Translations under genes and position numbers: made by a program
Assembly: GCA_018398765.1 (NCBI GenBank)
Contig: JAHBMJ010005772.1
Location: 36,257-66,345, forward strand
Source of the DNA: Chromera velia
Lineage: Eukaryota > Sar > Chromeraceae
Direction: 5' to 3'
Length of the DNA: 30,089 nt
In this document: positions 20,836 through 30,089 of the stretch, piece after piece
Numbering within the stretch: the stretch's first letter is position 1
How the letters are laid out: each line of letters begins with the position of its first letter
The notes under the pieces: model-generated
Seen by the model: the letters and a program-made list of their open reading frames with translations, nothing else
Database searches by the model: none
Told to the model about the DNA's origin: nothing

Positions 20836-22130
20836 AAGGTAACTAAAAGGAGGGGGATATTATGAGGAAGCCGTCTCTCATTCCCTTATTCCTCTCCCTC
20901 GTGCCCTCTTTAATACTACTACACGCTAATAATCTCCTCTCTTCATGCCTATGCACCGCTGGTCCACGTCTCTTCATACGAGGATCGATTCGAAACGCCT
21001 GCGATTGCGTTGCCCAAGCAACTGAAACCGGCTGCAAGCAAAGAAGTGAAGGAATTGCATACATATGCATGAGGGTGAGGGCGCATCCATTGCATAACAG
21101 GGGAGGATGTAGATTGAAGTACGGGAAGTTCAAGACCACGCCTAAGTGAGCAAAGGACTCGAACTCTTCGTACGCAAAAAAAAAAAGAGAGAGTCTCAGA
21201 AGCATAGAAAGAGAGAGAGAAAGGAAACGGCAGAAGGGAAAGAACAAAGGGAGAAAGCCCAGGAAGAGGAAAAAGCGAGAAAGAAGGCGTTGCTTGAGAA
21301 AAATATAAATGCAAGAGAAAAAAAGGTAGAACCTGACTCTACCAAGAGGGACAGCTCAATCGGAGGCTCCCGTGCAGAGGAGTGGGTACACGGCCATGCG
21401 AGCGAAGGACCCAGTCCTCATATACTGAGTCTCACCCTGATTGATGTATAACTGGTACCATGAAAATGATTGGGAAAGAAGCGAAGGCTAAGCATGAGAA
21501 AAATAAAAAACGGAAGGGCAGAAGGCCGCAGAATGTTTCAAATTGCCAAGCAAAGTGACAGAATGGACGCACTTAAGTAAGTAGACGACCTGACGTCACT
21601 TGCACAGGGAATACAAAAAAGCCGCCGAGGGACTAAAATGAAAAGGACAAACTGGTACCGTCTTACAAGGAAGAAGAAAAATAGGGAAAAGAATTCATTA
21701 GGAAAGAAAAGAGAGGACTGCCCAAATGGAAACAAAGGCAAGAAGCCAATGTACAAACTGGGAAACAGAGAAAGCAAAGCCGGTTGGGAGGACAGCACAG
21801 CATGAACATCGAGTTTCAAGTCTGCTTAATTTTCCCTTTCTTCTTATCTTTCTTTTGACCCAGCCAGGAAAGGGAGATCAATGCATGAAGAACAAATGCA
21901 AAATAGAGTGCGTGACATCAAAAAGATGAGAAAGAACAGAGGGAGCATCTCTTTTTCATCATCTGCTTTGCCTCACTGTCTCCGCATCAACAAGTGTTGT
22001 GTCCATGATGTAGCGCTGCACAAAGCTACCTGCCACCACCGAAATATAACTCCCCACACGACCATCTTGCAAGGAGTAAACCGACCGTCCTCTGAAAACA
22101 CTTGAGCAATGGCCTCCTACCGGCACTGTT
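20836..22130. other. Inner-element interior with Lys/Glu-rich frame, unknown
   Basis: A purine-rich frame at 21146..21451 (+), starting from GTG, gives a Lys/Glu/Arg-rich, coiled-coil-like 101-residue sequence. Composition bias alone could explain it. Nothing else is recognisable. Confidence 0.4.
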
Positions 22131-22552
22131 CATCCGTCCACATCAGATCGTTTCTCCCGTCTCTGCACAAACAATGTATGCGCCATCTCCATGGGTCAAT
22201 CAACACATACCTTTCTGTCACAGACGAAACACAAGCTGTGGCACACCTATCCTCAAGGCTCAGGACTGACTGGATATGTCCCACAGAATACTTGACTGAG
22301 AGGCTCTTACTTGAATTAACTATCCATCCATCTACATTAGATCATTTCCATACGTCTCCGAACCAACCGCACATGCCGTCTCCAAGTTATTAGTCGGCAC
22401 ATACTTCTCTCTTACAGATGGAAAAGAAACCATGACAAACCCATCCTCAGGGCATAAAGCTGACCAGATGGGTCTTTTAGAATACTGGAGTAAGAGTCGG
22501 GCACTCGCCATATCCACCCGTCTACATTGGGTCGTTTTCCATGACTAAACAC
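22131..22552. repeat. Diverged tandem repeat of about 190-194 bp
   Basis: Three starts are visible. CCGTCCACATCAGATCGTTT at 22134, CCATCTACATTAGATCATTT at 22328 and CCGTCTACATTGGGTCGTTT at 22518 give periods of 194 and 190 bp. Other matched blocks are CACATAC..TCTTACAGA and CATCCTCA[AG]GGC. The third copy stops after about 35 bp. Confidence 0.7.
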
Positions 22553-22841
22553 GAGCGAATCTGTGTTCACACAGTCAAAAACGAGGTCATAGGGGCAACT
22601 TTGCATCGTCAGCTAGATTGCCCCAGTAATCTAAACGAAGAAACAGTCGCAAAACCAGTAAGTGAAGGACCTGAGCAGTAGAACAATAAAAGAGGAAAGA
22701 TGAGAGAACGATGGGAGTAGTGAGGGAAGTAGTGAGGGGTATGGGAGATAGAAAGATGTATGAGAAGGGATGGAACAAAACGCAACAAAGTAGAACTCCA
22801 ACATACGCACAGGTATATATGTGAGCAGAAACGACACAACG

Positions 22842-22995
22842 ATCGAGTGTGAGGGCTTGGAAACAAGTGAGAGGGCTCGTTTCATGAAGAGACAGGTGGG
22901 ACGACCTGACCTCTGTTGAAAACAAAGAAATAAAAATAAATGAGCGTGAGGGCTCAGAAGCGAGTGTGAAGGCTCGTTTCCTAAAGAGAAGTGAA
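22842..22995. repeat. 97-bp tandem duplication, degenerate
   Basis: GTGAGGGCT at 22849 recurs at 22946, and AGGGCTCGTTTC(A/C)T at about 22871 recurs as AAGGCTCGTTTCCT at about 22969, each followed by AAGAGA. Confidence 0.5.
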
Positions 22996-24420
22996 GACTT
23001 CATCTTGTCTCAGGAATGCAGAGCACGAAATGTCTAGAGACAAGAGATCATGTTGACCTGAAAGAAAGCTGACAACTCTTTAGGTTCTGATAAAAAAGTC
23101 TACACACAATTACATGACACACAGGAAGACGAAATGTTATCTAGTGCACTCGAAAGGTGAAGTCTGGCCAGACAAAAACATGTATGTGAAAGACCCAGAA
23201 AGTGAATGTTCATGGTAGAACACAGTAGTTTCAGACATATAGCCGGATACATATATAATCACCATGGGCACAAAAATACATGTTTGTATATATAGAATGT
23301 TCTTTCAATGCGAGGCACGTGAGTACTGAGGTTACTGACTTGTGGGGAGGCCTACCCGTGACCAGTAAACCAAAAAGAAAGCGGCCAAACCCTCATGCAC
23401 AAAGAAGTAAAGTAGGGTATTACCAGCACCATAGTAGGGGGGCACCGCTGGCCCATGAATCCTTGTATTCCTCTCATGTGTGTTTGGAAAAAAGGGCCAC
23501 TTTCAGATGCAGGGACAAGAAGAGAACTTGCAAGTCGATCAACAGGCACATGACGCAAAGCATTCTAGAGCTACTGACCTGCTGATATCGATTCGCTGAC
23601 GATCGCTGAAGAAGCCATATAAGAAGGGGGAACAGGCCGATCACTACGCGGAGAGCGCGCCTCGTTTTGTGCTCAGTCTGCTTCGATCTCTCCCCTGGAT
23701 TACTCACCCCCTCGTGTCTGCCGTATATACTGCTGTCTGCCATTCACTCTTGCTGCAAGAATAGCCATGCACATATGCAGTGAAAAAGAATGCAGCAGAA
23801 CAAGAAACAAGAGGTAGAGCGCCTATCCAACCAACTGACACTAACCTTGCGGTCTTGTACAAAAGGGATGGCAGACTCATGCAGTCTTGCACAAATAATC
23901 CATTCATCTAAAGATTTTGATATTTGCATGCAGACTGCATCCTGAGAAGAAGTGCAACATTCCACAGTGTCACGTCCTGGGGAAGAGAATCAGCAGCATC
24001 CTTGGATATATGAAGCGCTCCATTCTGCAAAATGTCTGCAACAAGTCTGCAGGCCGCCTAAAGATCGGAAGTGATAGAGAAGAAGACATGTGGTCTATAT
24101 AGTATGCGGTCAGATGACGGCGGCATCACTGAATTTCGTTCTTTCCATTCTTTTATGTCTTTTCCCTCATGTGTCTCTTCTTTATCTCCTCCCTCGTTCT
24201 AACCCTCATTCTTCTGGCCAACAGGAATCTTCATTTTCGTTCTATCATGCATGATGTCGGTTATGCTTATTTCTATAGAAGTGTTTCAGAATCTCTTCGC
24301 ATGGTCTGCATGAGGCACTGCAGGAGGGAGATCGAAGTTACGTGTTTTACTGAGTTGTCTTCTCCCATGCATTTTTGTTTTTTTTTTTTTCCCCGACGAT
24401 CAGTTGTTAAAGAAATATAA
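22996..24420. other. Inner-element interior, no gene
   Basis: Frames of up to 101 codons (23280..23585, +) have no recognisable domain. No RT, integrase or zinc-knuckle motif was found on either strand. Confidence 0.45.
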
Positions 24421-24483
24421 AAAAAAGAAGGGAGAATGTGTTACGGGGAGTGAAGAGAAGAGCGCGTGGACAGTGCTCTTATA

Positions 24484-24496
24484 AGAAGGGGGAATG
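24484..24496 (+). promoter_or_regulatory. Polypurine tract before the 3' LTR, with an upstream duplicate
   Basis: AAGAAGGGGGAA followed by TG precedes the LTR start TGTTACGG. About 60 bp upstream (24423..24446) the same arrangement occurs again: AAAAAGAAGGGAGAA, then TGTGTTACGGGG. Polypurine tracts prime plus-strand DNA synthesis in LTR elements. Confidence 0.65.
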
Positions 24497-25294
24497 TGTT
24501 ACGGACTCCCAAGTAGGCTGTGGTAGCAGGATATAACTTCCAAGTATGTCTTGCCTACTAAAAGTCTACTTGGTATGATCTAAGGGGAAGTGAAATATTA
24601 AAAGTGAAAGGAAAGGAGAAAACAATTGTAGATGTAAGTAGATCTTGAGAAAAAGAAAATGACCTTGAAGTTTTAATGGGGATGTCTATACCTATTAAAT
24701 AGAAAAGACTGTTGAATTCTATCATAGAAGAAAGAATGGAAGAAGAAATGGAAGAAGGAACGGCAGAGCAAATGGAAGAAAGAATGGAAGAAGAGTTGGA
24801 AGAGCCTCTTTCAGGGGCCGCGACGGGCTACGGCATATCCGAGCAGAAGAGCCTCTTCTAGGGGCCTCGTCACAAATAAGGAAGAGGAAGAAAGAAAGGA
24901 AGAGAAAATAGAAGGAAAAAGAAGAAAAATAAAATGAAATAAATAGAGACCGACCAGAATGGAATACAGGAAACGGAAAAGGGAAAAGAAGAGGTGTTGG
25001 AAAGAATAGGGGTAAAATCAACAGTACAGATGAAAGTAATTATGAAAGTCCTTATGGAAGAGTGAGAAGCGAAAGACTTGGTTTTTTGGAAGAGCAAACG
25101 GAAGGAGATGTTGAAAATCAAATTTTATCTTGTCATTTCGTCGGACCCATCTCGGACAGACGACTTTCGACATCCATTTTCGAGCCTTTAAGAAAACTCT
25201 TGAGAAGTGAATCTCGAGTGACTTCAGTCTCCTAGCTACCCTACCTTTAGTAAAACGCTGCTAGAGTTCCGGAGTCAGATAAGAAGTCCGCTAT
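24497..25294 (+). repeat. 3' LTR of the inner element
   Basis: Near-identical direct copy of 16367..17161, beginning TGTTACGGACTCCCAAG and ending CCGCTAT. Followed at once by the duplicated target ACGGT (25295..25299). Differences from the 5' LTR cluster in the last third. The first ATG of the purine-rich block (16594) is ATA here. Confidence 0.85.
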
Positions 25295-25299
25295 ACGGT
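25295..25299. repeat. 3' target-site duplication of the inner LTR element
   Basis: ACGGT matches 16362..16366. Confidence 0.7.
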
Positions 25300-25300
25300 C

Positions 25301-25500
25301 ACGGATACACACACATACACACATACACACACACACACACACAAAGAGAGAGAGAGAGAGAGAGAGCACGTGATAGAAAGAGTGAATGAAGAACTCATAG
25401 AAAAAGGCACGAGGAGAGAAAAGAGGGAGAGAGGGAGAGAGAGAGAGAGGGGAGGGGGGGAGAAAGGGAGAGAGAGAGGGAGAGGGAGGGAGAAGTAGAC
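25301..25500. repeat. (AC)n then (AG)n and GGGA-rich simple repeats
   Basis: ACAC/ATAC repeats run to about 25342, then AG repeats to 25370, then GA/GGGA-rich sequence at 25420..25497. The 5' flank of the inner element (16335..16360) is also AC-rich, suggesting insertion into one microsatellite tract. Confidence 0.85.
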
Positions 25501-25677
25501 ACAGATATAGGTATCCTGAGGCTCGGACAAGAGAGGTTCCTTTCTAACAATTAAGACCTCTACTTAGCAGCAGTAGAAAACACCATCATGATACAGAAAC
25601 AACACTGTTAAACAGGATAGACTGCAATAAAAAGAAAGGAGAGCAGGGGTGTAAAAGCAGAAGAAAGTATATGATCT

Positions 25678-25929
25678 GGGTAAAAATGCAGGGGGGTCTG
25701 AGGGAGGGCGCATTTTTACCGATAACAGCCCCTTCTTAGTAAAAATACAGGGAGCTGGGGGGGGTGGTACATACAAAGCAGCAGAGAAAAGGACAGAAAA
25801 CAACTTCTTAACACACAACAGACACAGAAAAATTTTAAAGTGGGAGTAGGGGGGGTGCATTTTTACCAAGCAGGGGCCGTTGTCGGTAAAAATGCGCCCT
25901 CCCCCAGACCCACCCGCATTTTTACCCAC
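25678..25929. mobile_element. Fold-back element with ~70-bp inverted arms
   Basis: Left arm 25678..25746 and right arm 25859..25929 are inverted copies matching at roughly 57 of 68 positions by eye. The ends are GGGTAAAAATGC and GCATTTTTACCC. Each arm itself carries internal opposed ATTTTTACC/GGTAAAAAT motifs. The 112-bp loop has no frame. No target duplication was found. It could be a MITE of unknown family or a structured repeat. Confidence 0.7.
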
Positions 25930-26235
25930 GACTGACTAAGATCAAAGAATTCAATCAAGACTCACTGAAGCAAGACTGACCATTGCAGGACTTCTGTTCG
26001 AGGCCCCTACGATTGTTCAAGTACTTGAAGCACAATTGAAGACGTACTTGCACGTAACATCATATGCAAGTATCTGCATGAGAATCTGATCGACCAAAAA
26101 GAGATCCCACATCATAGGTCTTCTAGACAGACTGAGGAGGCAAGGAATGGAACACAAAGTGCATAAGAAGTGAACACAGAAACTCTGGATGCCTGCTAAG
26201 TTAGCCTGTCTTTGTGATAATTTCAAAAATTTTAT

Positions 26236-26610
26236 GAGGAAGGGGCTGATCTGGGTCAAAATATGGACAGACCCATTTTTACCGAGATCGGCCCTTCCTC
26301 GGTAAAAATTTCAAAATCGTCACACAGACTGTATAAGAAAACAGGCTTCCAGTAATTGATAACTTGCTTCTGTGGAACCCCAGAGCTCGATTCTTGCTTT
26401 CTTAGACGACCCAGGGGACGTACTGTCAGTCTGTTATGGGTTTGTCCATTTTTACCGAGATCGGCCTTTCCTCGGTAAAAATTTCAAAATCGTCACACAG
26501 ACCATATAAGAAAACAGGCTTCCAGCAATTGATATCTTGCTTCTTTTGAACCTCAAAGCTCGATTCTTGTTTCCTTAGACAACCTAGAAGACGCTGTGTT
26601 AGTATGTGTT
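26236..26610. repeat. 173-bp tandem duplication headed by a palindromic hairpin
   Basis: Two units start at 26275 and 26448. Each opens with ATTTTTACCGAG, GATCGGCC and CTCGGTAAAAAT, a perfect 12-bp stem around an 11-base loop. Each continues with a well-conserved body (TCAAAATCGTCACACAGAC, AAGAAAACAGGCTTCCAG, AGCTCGATTCTTG). A diverged inverted copy of the head precedes the first unit (26236..26262). The hairpin head matches the arms of the fold-back element at 25678..25929. Confidence 0.8.
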
Positions 26611-26980
26611 GGCCTGTCATACATGGGTTAAAATTATTTATATGTATGTATAATACAAAACCATTATCATGATTCTTCTCATCAAGAGCTATCTTTCCCT
26701 ACTAAATGGACTTATCTGAGTTGATAGAGGCCTCCTAGCCCCCTTTCTCCCAGTGTTGCTCAGGTCGGCCCCCCACACGTACGTGGACAGCATTTCTATG
26801 ATCTTCTCAAACCTGGTCCTCGAGCCACCCCCCAAGCCTCAATTTCCGAACCAAAGTGCTCCTCACCCACCCAGAAGCTCTCGGGGAGCGCTCAGCATGG
26901 AACCAAATCATTGAAATAACTCATAGGCTGTTGATGAAATACTCTTTTTCCAGCAGGTGGGAAGCCATATATATATAGAA
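26611..26980. other. Spacer, nothing recognised
   Basis: AT-rich then C-rich sequence without a convincing frame or repeat. Confidence 0.5.
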
Positions 26981-27027
26981 AGCCGATTTCTCATTTAATT
27001 GTTGAATTAATTTGAGCAAAATCGGCT
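26981..27027. repeat. 47-bp hairpin
   Basis: AGCCGATTT..CTCA..TTAATT at the left pairs with GAATTAA..TGAG..AAATCGGCT at the right, a stem of about 20 bp with two small bulges and a short loop. It borders a GC-rich patch (27027..27150). It has no T-run and no promoter context, so it is probably a repeat end or cruciform-capable site rather than a terminator. Confidence 0.6.
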
Positions 27028-27888
27028 TTTCCGGCCATCGAGGGCCCCGGCATGCATGCCCCGCCACAGGTCATGCATGCAGCCAGGGCCAAAATCGCAC
27101 GCACAGCGCCCTGCAGGCTGGGGGCTTGACAATGCATTAATGCGCACCGCGTGCACGTCCTCTTCCCATACAATGTGTGTGTAACTTGCCCGGCGCCATA
27201 CATATCCTTAGGTATGCTTGGCGGATTGGGTTATGGTTTCGTGTGCTTTCTTTAGACTTTCTTTAGTCTTACCGGTTCTGCAAGTGTCTGGTATTTTCTT
27301 TCGATTTCCTTTGATTATTTTTTTTTTTCTTATTGCTTGATTAATCATAGTTTATAATTGCACATAACTATGTTGGCTATAAGTAAGGGTAAATAAGCCT
27401 TAGTAAGGTTAATTATGAAATGATAAAAAAAAACTAAGGATCTTAGTACCTTTCAATTAGGTTTTAGATCAACCAAACGACTCAAACTCAGAGAAATTTA
27501 ATTTGACCATTGCTTTTCTATAAAATGCTGTAGGTTTTAACTCCGTACATTTTTGTTTTAAATTTTTTTTAGACGTAAAAACTTTTTTGGATATTAAATC
27601 TCTTATAGTTTGTTATAGTTTTGACCATTCAGGATCAGTCAAGATCTAGTTAAGATATAAAAAAAACTGTTATAGTGTGAATCATGTTTTTAAAAGTCCG
27701 ACTTGAGGGCAAAAGTCCACTTTTAAAGGCACAAGCCTTTGTCCATCCTTGGCCTCTTGAGTCAGTGAAGTCTTCTTCGACCTTGGTTCTATGCTTTCAA
27801 GCTTCTGGTTGATCCGGCTAAAGAGGCTCTTGCTTTCTCTCTCTTCTCTTTCCTCTTTTTGCCCTTTTCTTTCACACCCCCTTCCCTA
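27028..27888. other. GC-rich patch then AT-rich spacer, no gene
   Basis: 27028..27150 is GC-rich with repeated GCATGC palindromes. The rest is AT-rich with long T and A runs. No frame is convincing. Confidence 0.5.
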
Positions 27889-29388
27889 TTATACTTGAAT
27901 GTTCTCTGTGTTGTTCCCCTTATCTGCCTTACCCTGTCCCTCTTCAGAGCTCGGGGCAAAATAGCGGTCATCCGCAATCACCCCCTGACCCGAGAGCTGG
28001 TCACTGCTCTTTCATAGGGCAACGCCATACTGTAGGCCATGCTCCTCCACCTTATCTCCTCCTTCCGTGCCGACTGTGTCTTCTTCTGTGGACGTGTCTG
28101 CTTTGCTCTGCGGTGCGTCATTGACATCTGATTTATGACCGCATTCTTCCCATTTCCTTTTCACATCTTCTCCCAGCTTCGCAGAGATGCTTCTGTTGAT
28201 CACTGTTGCCTCTTCCTCCCAACTCTCCTCCTGTGGGCCGTCTCTTTCTTCCGACTTCATGCCTACAGACTCAGAGTCTTTCTCTGTTGGCACGTGCATG
28301 CCATATTGCAGGCGCTCACACCTTTCTAATAACCCCGTGCTTGAATTCACTTCGGTTGAGGTTGCGATTGGTTCAATCATGTTTCCAAGGCTAGCTGCTT
28401 AGACAGATGCGTGTGCTGTCTCTGCGCTTCTTGCACTGAGTGTGCCTGCAAAAGATGTCGGCGTCCTGACTCCTTCTGACTCTGAACTCCGCTCCCTCAC
28501 TCTGTCCTTTTCCTTCCTTCCTGCTTTCGGTTTGCCTCCTCTCTTCCCTCTCCTTTTCTTCTTTCTTCTGCTTACTTCTTTTATAGCCTTTAACTTTGCT
28601 ACTCGCTCATTGTTGTCCATCTATTCTGAACCTTTTCTGTTTTCTTCTGTCAGTCCTATTTGTCTCTGTCCTTCGTTGTATCCTTGACTGAGTCTTCGAC
28701 TCTGTTTCTGTCTCACTCGGTCATTTTTTTCTTCCTTCTTTTCCTCAGTTCTTCTCTCCATTGTTTTGTCAATTTTTTCTTCAATCTGATTCAATCTGTC
28801 AATCTTTCTTTCAATTAGTCTGTCAATCTATATTTCATATATTTTATTTGCTGTTTGTTCACTCTTGCTCCTGCTTGCCTCTCTCTTTTTCACTCTGATC
28901 TTTTCTTCTTCTTTGATCCTGATGATGGGCTTGATCTATGGTGAAAGATGAACTTGAACAGGCAGAGCTTGTGCAGCGCCCCAGAGACTCAATGCGCGGA
29001 AGTCTGCTGGTTCAGCCAGGACAATCTCAAGCACTCCCACCGTAAACACCCATTCGTTCCAGTCCTTCAACATTTTGAAGCAGCCAGTGGACAGATCGAA
29101 AATCTCTACTCCCTCTCCCTGGGACCAAACATGAACGACTCTGCTAAGTTTTTCTACATACCGGGTGGGAGGAAACATGACCCAGTGCGGCCCGTTCGGA
29201 TGAACATTTGCCACCCCAGCTGCAATGAGGCCTTACGCTGCTGTCTTACTCACAAATCCTCGACGTTGTTGTTGGTCTCTGCACTGCTGAAAGCCGAGCT
29301 GAGTCCACAAACGACTCCTCTCAAAGGCCAGTTCACTTCGCAGACCCTCTACTCCACCACCTAAACTCTGCCAATCTCTACGAGCCAT
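27889..29388 (-). pseudogene. Outer-element frame, Lys/Glu-rich, six stops
   Basis: On the minus strand one frame runs from an ATG at 29388, just inside the outer 5' LTR, to TAA-TAG at 27891..27886. It is broken only by single stops at 29233, 28936, 28828, 28621, 28399 and 28012, with no frameshift needed. The first part (VWSQGEGVEIFDLSTGCFK, then WNEWVFTVGVLEI) looks globular. The middle is a charged coiled-coil-like stretch (IDRLIERKIDRLNQIEEKID) with a very basic segment (RRKKKRRGKRGGKPK). The end is acidic (STEEDTVGTEGGDKVEE). This could be a decayed gag-like or accessory gene, but there is no family match. An antisense 138-codon frame at 28948..29364 is an alternative. Confidence 0.35.
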
Positions 29389-29437
29389 CAGTCTGACAAC
29401 TGAAAGTCGACAGTTCAGCCCGCCTAGGAGTACCACC

Positions 29438-29779
29438 AAAAAGTTTGGTGGTAGTTACTCAGTTCTGGGCTAGAGACGAGAGGTTGTACGATGGAGTCAG
29501 CTCTATAGAGGAGTTGGTTGCCCCTACTTCCAAGATTATTGTCTGTTCTGCCTCACTTTATATTTCTGTACTTTGATTGATCAGTCTTTCCAAATGCATG
29601 TATGCATTAGCTTTGATCGATCTGCATTCAAGACTTATCTGGTTGGGAACATAATGCGTCTGGCTTGAATTCTTCTTATTTTGCTCTGCATACGTGCATT
29701 TTCCCCTGCTTTGGTCGATCAGTCAGTCAGGCAGCGGTGGAATATGAAAATATCGGACCCAACAGGACCGAACTTCTCA
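29438..29779 (-). repeat. 5' LTR of the outer (minus-strand) LTR element
   Basis: Direct partner of 14477..14819, with about 33 differences in 340 bp by eye. On the minus strand it starts TGAGAAGTTCGGTCC and its shared sequence ends ACCACCAAACTTTT. A TGG-starting sequence (TGGTGGTACTCC) follows, which could be a primer-binding site. LTR end and candidate primer site are mutually palindromic (29431..29453). Confidence 0.6.
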
Positions 29780-30089
29780 TACCATCAATCGCCATCAATC
29801 CTAGCTTCTTAACTTACAAGTAGCTCCATCATATGATCAGATGATTACAACTGTTAGCTAGGTACGGGCTAGTAGGTTCAGGCGCTATCCGTATACACCT
29901 TTTAGAGAAGGATGGTAAGAGTTTAACCTAGAAGAGTTCATACAACGTGCCCTCAAACAGCACAGTGTTCTGTTGAAGTTATAGGCAACAAAATGAAGTT
30001 AGGTTTTAGATCGAAGGCTAGTAAGAACGACATAGACTAGTCTTATTTTGTTAAGTAAATATTTAGGTATTAAATTGAGCAACAGGAAT
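29780..30089. other. AT-rich flank, no gene
   Basis: No frame or repeat recognised apart from two CATCAATC motifs next to the LTR. Short ACTTACAAGTA-like matches to 13733..13822 are too small to interpret. Confidence 0.5.

Larger units (their letters stand above)
16367..25294 (+). mobile_element. Inner LTR retrotransposon without visible pol (LARD-like)
   Basis: Two direct ~796-bp repeats bound an element of about 8.9 kb, flanked by ACGGT on both sides. A TGG-initiated primer-binding-like site follows the 5' LTR, and a purine tract (AAGAAGGGGGAA) precedes the 3' LTR. The interior carries tandem repeats, Pro-rich and Lys-rich broken frames, and tetranucleotide arrays. I found no RT, integrase, RNase H or protease motif in either strand's larger frames. 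Large LTR elements of this sort move with enzymes supplied by a related autonomous element. The LTRs are about 94% identical by eye (some 45-50 differences, mostly transitions), so the insertion is not recent. Confidence 0.8.

Noticed and set aside
25291-25530. 79-codon minus-strand Ser/Leu/Pro-rich frame
   Set aside because: It translates the AC/AG simple repeats.
25678-26610. CRISPR-like array suggested by repeated short palindromes
   Set aside because: Repeats are irregularly spaced and in both orientations, have no uniform spacers, and lie in a eukaryotic context.

Overview
The window reads as eukaryotic nuclear DNA. It is repeat-rich, has long AT-rich stretches, and contains no operons, ribosome-binding sites, rRNA or recognisable tRNA. 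The one convincing host gene (7040..7888, +) is a single-exon homologue of the ciliary/flagellar protein CFAP77, so the organism builds a motile axoneme. A flagellated protist is the likeliest source. A chromerid-type alveolate would fit the mix of single-exon gene, LINEs and LTR elements, but this is a low-confidence guess from style, not from a marker.

Layout. 1-3.1 kb: AT-rich spacer, a 380-bp MITE with Tc1/mariner-like ends and a TA duplication (910..1289), then a 1.65-kb degenerate minisatellite (1436..3092). 3.1-6.6 kb: spacer, a small inverted-repeat element and a more GC-rich tract that may hold a two-exon gene. 7.0-8.3 kb: the CFAP77-like gene and its 3' region. 8.888-12.75 kb: a 5'-truncated, mutated non-LTR retrotransposon with endonuclease remnant, reverse transcriptase with an intact YADD, C-terminal region and an (ATCA)n tail.

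14.5-29.8 kb is best explained as two nested LTR retrotransposons. The outer one lies on the minus strand: its 5' LTR is 29438..29779, its 3' LTR is 14477..14819, and the LTRs are about 90% identical by eye. The inner one lies on the plus strand (16367..25294), has ~796-bp LTRs about 94% identical by eye, and is flanked by the 5-bp duplication ACGGT in an (AC)n-rich target. LTR divergence agrees with the nesting order. I see no pol motifs in either, so both look non-autonomous (LARD-like). Each has a poorly conserved frame just inside its 5' LTR: a 26-residue-repeat ORF in the inner element and a long Lys/Glu-rich frame with six stops in the outer one.

The outer element also holds a family of GGTAAAAAT-bounded fold-back sequences (25678..26610), the most unusual structure in the window. 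Apart from CFAP77, almost everything with a recognisable identity here is mobile or repetitive DNA. Percent identities are by-eye estimates; no search or alignment was run.
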